From: DATDIC01 sp963777625
Lineage (GTDB): Bacteria > Pseudomonadota > Alphaproteobacteria > Acetobacterales > Acetobacteraceae
Direction: 5' to 3'
Assembly (NCBI GenBank): GCA_963777625.1
Contig: CAVZRO010000019.1
Coordinates: 62,001-126,000 of the forward strand
DNA: 64,000 nucleotides
Of the stretch, positions 52,539 through 61,608 are shown piece after piece (positions within the stretch are counted from its first letter, which is position 1; each line of letters starts with the position of its first letter). The position numbers and the translations under genes were made by a program. The notes under the pieces are model-generated. The model saw only the letters and a program-made list of their open reading frames with translations. It was not told the origin of the DNA and ran no database searches.

Positions 52539-54337
52539 TCACCGCGCATTCGCGTGCCCGATCGCCCACACATAAGCAGATACCGCCGCAAGATCGGCTG
52601 AAGAAAGCCCTGTGCCCCCTTCCGGCGGCATCGCCCCTGTATGCTGCTTCGGCTTCGGCACACCGTGCAGGATCGCCTGCGTGATCGCCTGCATGCTCCC
52701 GTCACCCCACAGCCATCGTCCGCTCGTCAGATCGGAACCCACCGCCGTGCCCCTGCCATCGGCGCCATGACAGCCGGCGCACGTCCCTCCAGCCGCCTGA
52801 CCATGGAAAATGCGATCACCCAGCGCGACCTGATCCGGTGAAGCACCCGGCGGGATCGGCAGCGCGCCCGCGCCCGCATGCGGATGAATACCCTCGGGCG
52901 GCGCCGCCACGCCGACGCTCGACCCCGGCGCCGCCGAACCGGCAGACGCCGCAGACGCCACCGCCACACCTTTATCCCCGCCCCGGAACGTAACCCGCCA
53001 GATCCGCCCGCCCTGATCATCCGCGACATAGAGCGCGCCATCAGGCCCGACAGCGAGCCCCGTGGGCCGATGCGCCGCCCGGCCCGGGTCCTTGTAGCGG
53101 CCGGCAAACCCATCCGCGAACACCACGAACGGGCCGGATGCGCGGCCATCCTTCAGCGGCTGGAACACCACGTTGTACCCGCCCTGCGGTTCCGGCGCGC
53201 GGTTCCAGGATCCATGGAACGCAATGAACGCGCCATCCTTGTACGCCGCCGGAAACTGGTTGCCCTCGTAAATAAGCATGTCGTTCGGCGCCCAGTGCGC
53301 CGGGAACGCGGCAACCGGCGCCTGCTTCTGCGCGCAGACACCCACCTCCTTGCCCCCGTCGCCGCCATACTCCGGAGCCAGCACCAGCCTGTGCCGCGTG
53401 TCGTCGTAATAGCATTCCGGCCAGCCGAAATCGCGCCCCTGTTGCAACTCCACCAATTCCTCGGCCGGCTGATCGGCGCCTTGCAGCGGCGTGTAAAGCC
53501 GCGGCCAGTTCTGCCCGAGCTGGTCCCGCCCATGCTGGGTCGCGAAAATCCGCCCCGCCAATCGAACGAAATACCCTCCCCGTTGCGCAGCCCCGTCGCA
53601 AACCGCTGTGCCGGCGAAAATCGCTGATCGAGCCGATTCGCGTCGTAGCGCCAGGTGCCACCGCGCGTCTCCAGCTCCCGGCACGGCTGGTTCCCCGGCA
53701 CGCCCGGCATGCGGTTCTCGCTCTGGCAGGAGTTGGTGACCGAGCCGAGATCGACATAAAGATTGCCGCGCGGATCGATCGCGAACGGGTGCATCGGATG
53801 ATCGCCGCTCAGCGGCAGCCCCGAGACGATGGTTTCAGCCGGTCCCGTCGGCCTGATCCCGCTTGCCGGCAGTTTATACCGGACGATACGATCATTTGCC
53901 TCGGCATACACATAGCCGTCGTAAACCGCGATCCCGGTACCGCCGGCACCGCCGTCCGCCGCAGTCGTTCCGAAGCGCTCGAGCTGGTCCGCCCGACCGT
54001 CGCCTTTGGTGTCCTTCAGCGCGACCAGGAATCCGCCCGCGGGCGGCGCGCCCGTGCGATAATAAGCCCCGCTCCAGGTGTTCGCGTACACGACCCCGTT
54101 CGGCGCCACCGCAAGATGGCGAATATGCCCCAGCCCGTCGGCGAACACCGTTGCACAAAACCCGGGCGGCAGCGTGATGCCGCCATTATCGCCGGGACAG
54201 GGGACGGAGCCCGCCGGTGAACCGTCGCGATTCGGTTGCGCATGAGACCATGACCCGGTCGTCAGCAGCAGCCCCCCTGCCAGCAGGCATACCGGAATGA
54301 CGAACCACGCCTTCACGGTTTTCCGGCCAGGATTCAT
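52539..54337 (-). CDS. PQQ-type sorbosone/glucose dehydrogenase fused to cytochrome c, one frame disruption
   Basis: About 599 residues. The N-terminal signal (KTVKAWFVIPVCLLAGGLLL) leads to a six-bladed propeller of the soluble PQQ dehydrogenase / L-sorbosone dehydrogenase type: GGITLPPGFCATVFADGLGH, VVYANTWSGAYYRTG and MHPFAIDPRGNLYVDLGSVT. After a frame change near 53560 come WPECYYDDTRHRLVLAPEYG and GSWNRAPEPQGGYNVVFQPL. A C-terminal c-type cytochrome carries one haem site CAGCHG and a Met ligand near HTGAMPPEGGTGLS. It probably oxidises a sugar or aldehyde in the periplasm and feeds the respiratory chain. The start ATG 54337 has GGAGGG upstream. Confidence 0.85.
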
Positions 54338-54850
54338 TCGCGTATATCCCTCCAGGATGAAGCGACACGGCATAGGCCGGAACCGATCATCTGTCCCTTG
54401 CGCCGCTTTTGTCATCGCTCATCCGAGAGTCCTGATAGCCGGGAACGGATCACTGCGAAATCAACGATCCGTCTCGCCACGCGCCATCTCGTCTCGGCAA
54501 ATGCGTCCAGTCCCATTCCCGCGCCCGCCAGTGTACATCCGCGCACCAGCGCCAAAGCGAGATGGGCGAACTTTTTGGCGTCGAACTACGCCCGCATAAC
54601 CGCTGGGGCGGCCGGGCCCGCTCCGAACCCATCCAGGGACAAGGAAAACCCCGCGACCCTGACCCGCCCCACCATCGCCCCCTCCGCTGCTTGCGGCATG
54701 CTACGTTGCTGAACCAGCATCGGCAATCAGAGGGCATTGATCGGCGCGATCGAGGACGATGAATGCCGCGCGTTGGGCGATCAACTCGGGTGCCGATTGA
54801 CAGTCAAGGCCATTCCCGGATTAGCTCCCTTGCGCATCGGAGATTGTCCC
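54338..54850. other. Intergenic region with one minisatellite-like unit
   Basis: 513 bp with no supported gene. At 54532-54558 is GTGTACATCCGCGCACCAGC followed by GCCAAAGC, which resembles the 32-bp units near 58237-58345. Position 54558 may be the left edge of an inserted segment. Confidence 0.5.
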
Positions 54851-56896
54851 ATGCCCACAATCAAAAACTCAGGCGAATTGCTCGCCAGTCTCACCCCATA
54901 TCTGAATCGCGTTCAGCCGCTCGAGGCGATGAAGAAAGCCGGATTCACCTTTGCCGGTGATCTCGAGAAATCCGCTGGCGCCGTCAAGCCGGCCTTCGAC
55001 GCAGCGACCGCCGAGCGTTTGGAAAAGGAACTCGCGTCGCATGCGCCGATACGTCTCCATATCGGCCCGTCGGCCCGTCCGGGCATCGCGCGGACCGTCG
55101 TGGGCGGCTTTCGCGCCGCAGGATCGATCAATCTGAACAACGTCAACCCTGTTCTCGATGAACTCTACCGGGTGGGAACCATCCCCAATGGCATCCCCGC
55201 CTCCGACACCACCAGCCTCATCACGCTCGCCACGCTGACGCAGTTATGCCTGAATGTGCCCACGGCTCCCGACGCAGCGCTCGGCGGTCTCGAGATCCTC
55301 ACGGCACCCTTCGCCACGGCCAGCACAGTCTCCGCCAACAACGTGAACGTGGTCTGCGAAATCAACCTCCCGATCCTTGGATCCCAGCCGGGTGCCTTTC
55401 AGGCGAAGCTGAATATCGAGTTTCCGATTGGAACGCTCAACCTCTTTACCGACCCCCAGGGCCGCTATCGGTTCAGCATCGCGGCAGGCGCGGCGCAGGC
55501 CACGCTGGTGGTCCATCCGCTTTCCATAATCGTTCCCCGCACGCCCGCCGATCTGGATACGCTCAACGCCCTGTTCACTTCGGGCGTGCAGAAAGTCCTG
55601 GGTTACTACACCGGGCCGTTCTATGGTTATCTGTCGCTGCCCGCGGAGCTCACCCTCTCATCCTTTCCCAACACGCACTTCAAGCTGTACCAGGCAGGCG
55701 GCGCGACCGTCCTGAATGGGCCAACCTCGTTCGCGATTCTAGGCGGGGACGTGGCCAAGGGTCTCATCGTCGACCCCACGCAATTGCCACTCGTGGCCAC
55801 GCCCGCGGCACCGTTCGCCATCCACGGAGAGGTCGACAAGTCCTTTGCCACCGATGCGCTGAACGAGGTGATCAGTTCCGGCGACCTGGCAGCCTACATC
55901 AACGGTATCGCCTCCCGTCACTGGTGGGGCCATCTGCTGCCGCAGCTAAAGGTGAACTGGGGAACCGTCACCTTCCAGGATGGCAATATCAACCTCGCCA
56001 TCGGCATTGTCGTGCCGTACTACTGTTTCGGCTTGGACCTCAACATCGTGGCGGGCATCTACGGGCCGCCGGTGATCTCGGACGGAGCCATGACCATCGG
56101 CGCCCAGTCGGTCGATTTGAGCGTCGATGAGGGATTCTGGTGCTCGCTCACCGGGATTGGCTCGCTGATCGGATTGGTCCTGGACATCATTTTCCTCGCG
56201 CGCTCGTCCGACCCGCCGCTCAAGACCATGCCGTCCAGCTACAGCTTCGCGCCGCTGCCGGACAGCGACTACGACTGGACGCTCGCCGTGCTGCAAGCCT
56301 CCGCAAACAACGGCACCCTCACCCTCGACGGCTCCGCGACCTTGGCGGCCGATCCCGGCTATTTCATCTATCTGCGTGTGGTCACGGGCAACACCGTCAC
56401 CGGCTATAGCCCGGTCGCCGGCGCCCAGGTCACGCTCATGGAGCTGGATAACCCCGCTCCGGCCGGGGACGACGTGATCATCCCGCCCACCGGAACCACG
56501 CTCCACGTCAATGCAAAGCTCATCATCATCAACTCCACGACCTACACGCCCAGTGCGGACCAGACGCTGGGAACCAAGACGACGGACAGCAATGGCAATG
56601 TGATGTTCATTGTCGAACCCGCCTCCCCGGCATACCCGGACGGCTTGAACGCGGAAGGCGGCGTCCTCGCGACCGCGGAAACCGAGTTCGATACGCAGGA
56701 CGGCAAATTGGTTGAGAGCCATACCTCACAGACAAGCGTGCCGGAACGGTTCCCCGACTTTGGCGTCACCATCGTCAACTCATCAGGGGTTCAACTTGCA
56801 ACGCGGCAATTGGTCGTCCTTAATGCGCCCAGCACGCGCATCGGTACCGTGACCAATCCCGTGATCGTCGTCGTCAGCGAGGGCGTCTTCATATAG
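54851..56896 (+). CDS. Large protein of unknown function, beta-rich with a C-terminal Ig/transthyretin-like domain
   Basis: 681 residues, not recognised. No signal peptide is evident. The N-terminal 120 residues are helical (GELLASLTPYLNRVQPLEAM). The middle (about 120-440) alternates short hydrophobic strands (VNVVCEINLPILGSQPGAFQ, LNLFTDPQGRYRFSIAAG), suggesting a large beta fold. Hydrophobic SLIGLVLDIIFLARSS near 440-460 could be one TM helix or buried core. The C-terminal part (YSPVAGAQVTLMELDNPAPA, TTDSNGNVMF) looks like a beta-sandwich. ATG 54851 is preferred to 54737 because the region between shows no structure. A lipid-binding or host-interaction role is speculation. The gene is free of frame disruptions, and its base composition looks less GC-biased than its neighbours by eye. 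Confidence 0.7.
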   Translation: MPTIKNSGELLASLTPYLNRVQPLEAMKKAGFTFAGDLEKSAGAVKPAFDAATAERLEKELASHAPIRLHIGPSARPGIARTVVGGFRAAGSINLNNVNPVLDELYRVGTIPNGIPASDTTSLITLATLTQLCLNVPTAPDAALGGLEILTAPFATASTVSANNVNVVCEINLPILGSQPGAFQAKLNIEFPIGTLNLFTDPQGRYRFSIAAGAAQATLVVHPLSIIVPRTPADLDTLNALFTSGVQKVLGYYTGPFYGYLSLPAELTLSSFPNTHFKLYQAGGATVLNGPTSFAILGGDVAKGLIVDPTQLPLVATPAAPFAIHGEVDKSFATDALNEVISSGDLAAYINGIASRHWWGHLLPQLKVNWGTVTFQDGNINLAIGIVVPYYCFGLDLNIVAGIYGPPVISDGAMTIGAQSVDLSVDEGFWCSLTGIGSLIGLVLDIIFLARSSDPPLKTMPSSYSFAPLPDSDYDWTLAVLQASANNGTLTLDGSATLAADPGYFIYLRVVTGNTVTGYSPVAGAQVTLMELDNPAPAGDDVIIPPTGTTLHVNAKLIIINSTTYTPSADQTLGTKTTDSNGNVMFIVEPASPAYPDGLNAEGGVLATAETEFDTQDGKLVESHTSQTSVPERFPDFGVTIVNSSGVQLATRQLVVLNAPSTRIGTVTNPVIVVVSEGVFI

Positions 56897-56977
56897 CCCG
56901 GACGCCACGAGCCCTCTGCTGCACGGCTTGGTTGGAAGCGCTGGCTGATGTGTTCGAGCGGTTGTGAGCAGTTTAGC

Positions 56978-58200
56978 AGGCTGCTGAAAAAGTCCTCTCA
57001 AGATCAGATTTTGTCTGTATTCAGCTTTGATTTCCGATTTCCACGGGCGGTTTCAGCCATTTTCCGTGAGTTCCAAAGCCGCTGATGCGGCCTTGGCCAG
57101 ATTTCGGGCAAACTCATGCTGTCACCAGCAGCCGCGGCAATCGGACCAGGTTGTAAGCCGCCGCCTTGAACACAAACATCCACTCGACCGATTTCACCCC
57201 GCGCAGCTTGGTTTGCGCCATGCCGCCAACCTCCTTGATCCAGCCATTCGCCTCCTCGATCCGTTTGCGGATCACCTGGCTGATCCGATAGCCCGCATGC
57301 CGCGTCGTCCGCCCGTCGATATTCGATCCCCGCTGCGCCGTGATGTTTTGCGCCACGTGCGGGGTAACCCCGGCGGCCCGGCTGCTGGCGACAAACGCCG
57401 CCGTGTCATAAGCCTTGTCGGCACCCACCGTCTTGTGACCCGCAGCCGGCAGAGCCTGCAGCATCGCCAGCGCCGTCTCCGGCTCCGCCGTTCCAGTGGC
57501 GTGCGTCAGCCGCGCATCCACCACCAGGCCGTTGCGGTTCTCCATCAGCAGGTGCCCGGTGAACGCCAACTTCGCCTCCTGGCCTTTCGATTTCTTCGTC
57601 AGCCGTGCATCGGGATCGGTCGTCGAGGCATGCGTCTGGTTCGAGCGCTTCTCCCGGTGGAAGTTGCGTTCGCCGTTGCGCCCGGGCGCCGGCGGTTCAT
57701 CCTTGCCATCCTTGCGGCGAAAGCTCTTCATCGAGGCCCAGGCCTGGATCAGCGTGCCGTCGACCGAGAAATGCTCGTCCGACAGCAGCGTCTTGACCGG
57801 CGGCAGGTTCAGCACCGCGTCCATGAATGCCGCCGCGATGTCGCCCGCCAGCAGCCGGTCGCGGTTCTTGCTGAACACCGTCGGCACCCACACCGGGTCG
57901 TCCACCGACAGCCCGACAAACCACCGGAACAGCAGGTTGTAGTTCAGTTGCTCCATCAACTGCCGCTCCGAACGGATACTGTAGAACGCTTGCAGCAACA
58001 GCGCGCGCAGCAGTTGCTCGGGCGGGATCGAAGGCCGGCCGTTCTCTGAGTAGAGCGCCGCGAACTGCTCGTTGAGCGCGGTCAGGGCGTCGTCCGCAAA
58101 CCGACGGATCAGGCGAAGCGGATGCTCTCGGGGGATGCGGCTCTCGGGCCGCACATAGCTGAAAAGCCCGTCCCGTCGCTGATCAAACCCACGCATGCCG
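56978..58200 (-). mobile_element. IS5-family element, one end recognised
   Basis: The end GCAGGCTGCTGAAAAAGTCC at 56978 is the characteristic IS5-group terminal sequence. The other end, expected just beyond 58196, has no matching inverted repeat, so the element may be truncated there or the end may have diverged. The transposase fills the element on the minus strand. Confidence 0.75.
57114..58196 (-). CDS. IS5-family transposase
   Basis: 360 residues. The N-terminal DUF772 domain (FADDALTALNEQFAALYSEN, IRSERQLMEQLNYNLLFRWF) precedes a DDE domain: the first Asp is in DEHFSVDGTLIQAW, the second in TVGADKAYDTAAFV, the Glu in VIRKRIEEANGWIKEVGGMA. The order and spacing are those of IS5. It is intact, so this element could be active if its ends are whole. 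Start ATG 58196. Confidence 0.93.
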   Translation of the reverse strand: MRGFDQRRDGLFSYVRPESRIPREHPLRLIRRFADDALTALNEQFAALYSENGRPSIPPEQLLRALLLQAFYSIRSERQLMEQLNYNLLFRWFVGLSVDDPVWVPTVFSKNRDRLLAGDIAAAFMDAVLNLPPVKTLLSDEHFSVDGTLIQAWASMKSFRRKDGKDEPPAPGRNGERNFHREKRSNQTHASTTDPDARLTKKSKGQEAKLAFTGHLLMENRNGLVVDARLTHATGTAEPETALAMLQALPAAGHKTVGADKAYDTAAFVASSRAAGVTPHVAQNITAQRGSNIDGRTTRHAGYRISQVIRKRIEEANGWIKEVGGMAQTKLRGVKSVEWMFVFKAAAYNLVRLPRLLVTA

Positions 58201-58236
58201 AACTACCCCTCGCCGTCGATCCGCGGCATTATCAAA

Positions 58237-58345
58237 TCCGATACGCACGCACCAGCGCCAAAGCCCGGATGTACATCTCGCGCCGCCCCAAAATGCCCCG
58301 ATGTACATCCAACGGCGCCCCAAAACGCCCCGATGTACACCAGCC
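58237..58345. repeat. 32-bp minisatellite
   Basis: Units beginning GATGTACATC at 58268, 58300 and 58332 (the third partial) are exactly 32 bp apart. A diverged unit (GATACGCACGCACCAGCGCC) lies at 58237. A further related unit lies about 3.7 kb away at 54532. The array is immediately downstream of the aminotransferase gene. Confidence 0.8.
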
Positions 58346-58358
58346 CGCCAACCCGCCC

Positions 58359-59492
58359 TCACGCCCCGGCCACCGCCTCCACCACCTGCGCGCACACATG
58401 CCCCAGCGCGGCCTCGTCCAGGTCCGCATGGATCGGCAGCGCCAGGATCCGCTCGGCCAGATCGTCCGAAACCGGCAGCCGCGCCCCGTCATGCCAGCGC
58501 TCGTACGCCGGCTGACGGTGCAATGGACGCGGGTAATACACCGCCGTCGGCACGCCGTTCGCCCGCAGCTCCGCCTGCACCCGCTCGCGCGAAACCCCCT
58601 CCGGCAGCAGCACCGCATAGATCGCCCACGCGGCCTCCGAATCCGCTACCCGCGCCGGCGTCACCACCGCATTCCCCAGATGCCGGTCATCGTACTCCGC
58701 CACCCGCGCCCTTCCCGCCAGCTCCGCCTCGAACACGGTCAGCTTGGCCAGCAGCACCGCCGCCTGCATCGAGTCCAATCGCCCGTTCATCCCGGTCCGC
58801 AGCACCTCGTAGCGCGAAGCACCCTCGCCATGCGTCCGCAGGCTCCGATACAGCTCAGCGCGCGACGCATCCTCGGTGAATATCGCCCCGCCATCGCCAT
58901 AAGCCCCCAGCGGCTTGGATGGAAAGAAGCTCGTCACCGTCACATCGGCCGCCGCACCCAGCCGCTGCCCATGCAACGAACAACCGAAGCTCTGCGCGAG
59001 GTCATCGATCGTGAACAGGTCCTCGCGGGCGGCAATCTCGCGCAGGGCGGGCCAGTTTGCCGGTTGCCCGAACAAATCCACCCCAATCAGCACCCGAGGA
59101 CGCAAACGCCCCGCACCCCGAATCTCGCCCACCCGCCGGGCCAGCGACCCCGGGTCGATCTGGAACGTACGCGGATCGACATCCACGAACACCGGCGTCG
59201 CTCCCAGCACCAGCGCCACCTCGGCCGTCGCCGTGTAGGTGAACGCCGGCAGGAACACCGCATCCCCCGGCCCGATCCCCTCCGTCATCAGCGCGATCTG
59301 GATCGCGTCGGTCCCGGAACTCACGCCGATGCAGTGCGAAGCCCCGCAGAACGCGGCCAGCTTCGCCTCCAGCTCGGCCACCTCCGGCCCCAGGATGAAC
59401 TGGCAGTGCGCCAGCACCGCATCCAGCCTTCTGCGCAGCTCCGGTGCGATGCGCGCCTGCTGCGCCTTCAGGTCGAGGAACGGGATGTTCAT
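58359..59492 (-). CDS. DegT/DnrJ/EryC1/StrS aminotransferase
   Basis: 377-residue PLP-dependent sugar aminotransferase of surface polysaccharide synthesis. IPFLDLKAQQARI opens the fold, GVSSGTDAIQIALM and PAFTYTATAEVALVLGATP are typical, and the Schiff-base Lys193 is in SFFPSKPLGAYGDGG. It most likely transfers an amino group to a nucleotide-linked keto sugar, the product of the neighbouring dehydratase. The ATG at 59492 overlaps the stop of that gene as ATGA. Specificity is unknown. Confidence 0.9.
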   Translation of the reverse strand: MNIPFLDLKAQQARIAPELRRRLDAVLAHCQFILGPEVAELEAKLAAFCGASHCIGVSSGTDAIQIALMTEGIGPGDAVFLPAFTYTATAEVALVLGATPVFVDVDPRTFQIDPGSLARRVGEIRGAGRLRPRVLIGVDLFGQPANWPALREIAAREDLFTIDDLAQSFGCSLHGQRLGAAADVTVTSFFPSKPLGAYGDGGAIFTEDASRAELYRSLRTHGEGASRYEVLRTGMNGRLDSMQAAVLLAKLTVFEAELAGRARVAEYDDRHLGNAVVTPARVADSEAAWAIYAVLLPEGVSRERVQAELRANGVPTAVYYPRPLHRQPAYERWHDGARLPVSDDLAERILALPIHADLDEAALGHVCAQVVEAVAGA

Positions 59493-61406
59493 GTGCGTCT
59501 CGCCATATCCAGCGCGCCCTCCGCGTTATGTTCGAATTCCGGGATCAGCCGCCCCAGCAGGGCCAGCGCCAGCCGCACCTGTCCGCCCCGGCAGGCCGCC
59601 GCGATCTCGTCCATCGCCCGCCCGACAATCGCCGGATCCGCGGTGCGCGGCGCGGCCATCAACAGGCCGGCATGCCCGGTGGGCACCGGCGGCTCGCGCC
59701 CGTGGAACAGCTCCTCGTGCAGCTTTTCCCCCGGCCGCAGCCCGGTGAACGCGATCCCGACATCCACGTCGGGCCGCAGCCCGGCCAACCGGATCATCTG
59801 CCGCGCCAGATCGACGATCTTGACCGGATTGCCCATGTCCAGCACGAAAATCCCACCCTCTCGGCCCGACGGCAGCACCGCTCCGCCGCTCACCAGCACG
59901 TTCGCTTGCAGCACCAGTCCCACCGCCTCGCGCACGGTCATGAAGTAGCGCTGCATCTCCACGTGCGTCACGGTCAGCGGTCCACCGCGTTCCAACTGGC
60001 GCTGGAACAGCGGCACCACGCTGCCGGTGCTGCCCAGCACGTTGCCAAACCGCACAGTTACGCAGCGCATGCCCCGGCCCGGCGGCGCAGGCCGAGATGT
60101 CGAGCGCCTGGCAATACATCTCCGCCAGCCGCTTCGACGCGCCCATCACGGATGTCGGGTTCACCGCCTTGTCGGTGGAGATCAGCACCATCGCCGCCGC
60201 TTCCACGGCGCGGGCGGCATCCGCCACATGGCGCGTCCCGGCCGCGTTGGTCAGCAGCCCCTCCGACGGGTTCGCCTCCACCATCGGCACATGCTTCAGC
60301 GCCGCGGCATGAAACACCAGTTCCGGCCGCCACTCCTCGAACACCGAACGGACCCGCGGCGCATCGCGCACATCGACCAGCATGGCCCGCCGAGGCACCG
60401 CGGAATGCCTCTCCGCCAGCTCCAGGTCGATCTGCCAAAGCGCATATTCGCCATTGTCGATCAGCAGAAGCTGCGACGGCCCCAACGTGGCGAGCTGCCG
60501 CGCCAGCTCCGACCCGATCGTGCCGCCGGCGCCGGTCACCATCACGCGCCGGCCCTGGATCAGCCGTGCCATCGCCTCCCGGTCGAGCGGTACCTGCGGG
60601 CGGTTCAGCAGCTCCTCGATCGCCACCGGCCGCAGCTCCAGCGGCCCCAATCGCGGGCTGGCCGGATCGGCGGGACGCAGCGCCGTGGGTCGCGGCGCCC
60701 GTCGCACCGTCACGCCGAACCGCTCCGCCTCGCGCACCAACGCCTCCAGCGATGGTCCGGAGATATCGGGGCTGGCAACGGCGAGCATCTGCGGCACCCG
60801 CCCTTCGGCCGACAACCGCTCCAGCACGGCACCAACTTCGACCGCCGAGCCCAGGATTGGCTGGCCCTGGATGCGCCGGCCAGCTTGCGGTGAGCCCAGG
60901 GCCAGCAGCCCGATCACCCGCAATGCCTGACGCCGGTCCTGGGCCAGCGCGCGCAGGAACAGGTCGGCGTCCTCCAGCGCGCCCACCAGAAGCACCGTTC
61001 CCGCCTCCGGCTCCGGCGCTGCCCGCGGCCTGATCCGCAGCCAGCGATAGATCACCCGCGGGGCGCCCAGCAACACGAGCAGGGTCAGCGCATAGATGGC
61101 GGGAAAGGCCGGATTGCGAGAGGCCCCCACTGCCAGCGTCGGCGCGAGCAGCAGCGCGGCGAGAGCCGCCGTGCCGGCCACCCCCAGAAGATCGCCAATC
61201 CCTGCAAAACGCCAATATTGCTGCGGCAGGCGGAACGGCAGTCCAGCCACCAGCACCGCAACCGCCCCCGCCAGCAGCAACCACCACGGCGCCAGCGCCG
61301 GCGCGCCCGGGTCGGCAATCCACCGCGCCAGCGGCACGGCTACCGCGGCGAGCCCTCCGTCCAGCACCACGTTGACCGCGATTCGGATGCGCGAGCGCCC
61401 CGCCAT
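59489..61406 (-). CDS. CapD/FlaA1-type nucleotide-sugar 4,6-dehydratase/epimerase with membrane domain, one frame disruption
   Basis: About 639 residues. Four N-terminal TM helices (residues 10-120: LLAGAVAVLVAGLPF, IYALTLLVLLGAPRVIYRWL) precede a CoA-binding-like domain (GTVLLVGALEDADLFLRALA) and an SDR domain with VMVTGAGGTIGSELARQLAT, LVFHAAALKHVPMVEANPSE, LISTDKAVNPTSVMGASKRL and, in a second frame, VRFGNVLGSTGSVVPLFQRQ. It catalyses dehydration or epimerisation of UDP-HexNAc. The frame breaks near 60075: one extra base in GGGCCGGGGCATG. Start ATG 61406. Confidence 0.88.
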
Positions 61407-61608
61407 GGCGCCCCTATAGCCCAGCACCGCGCCGCGCCATAGGGTACCCGGTTCGAGCTTGCCCGGCAGTCCCGACCGGACCCGATGATCGCCTGAGGAT
61501 AGGTCGGGCCGACCCCAGGGCCGATCCTGGTGCGCACCAAAATCCGCCCTGTTGCTGCCACAGGCTGCCGCCAAATTCTGTCCCGGTCGGGGAAGCACGG
61601 GAAGCACG

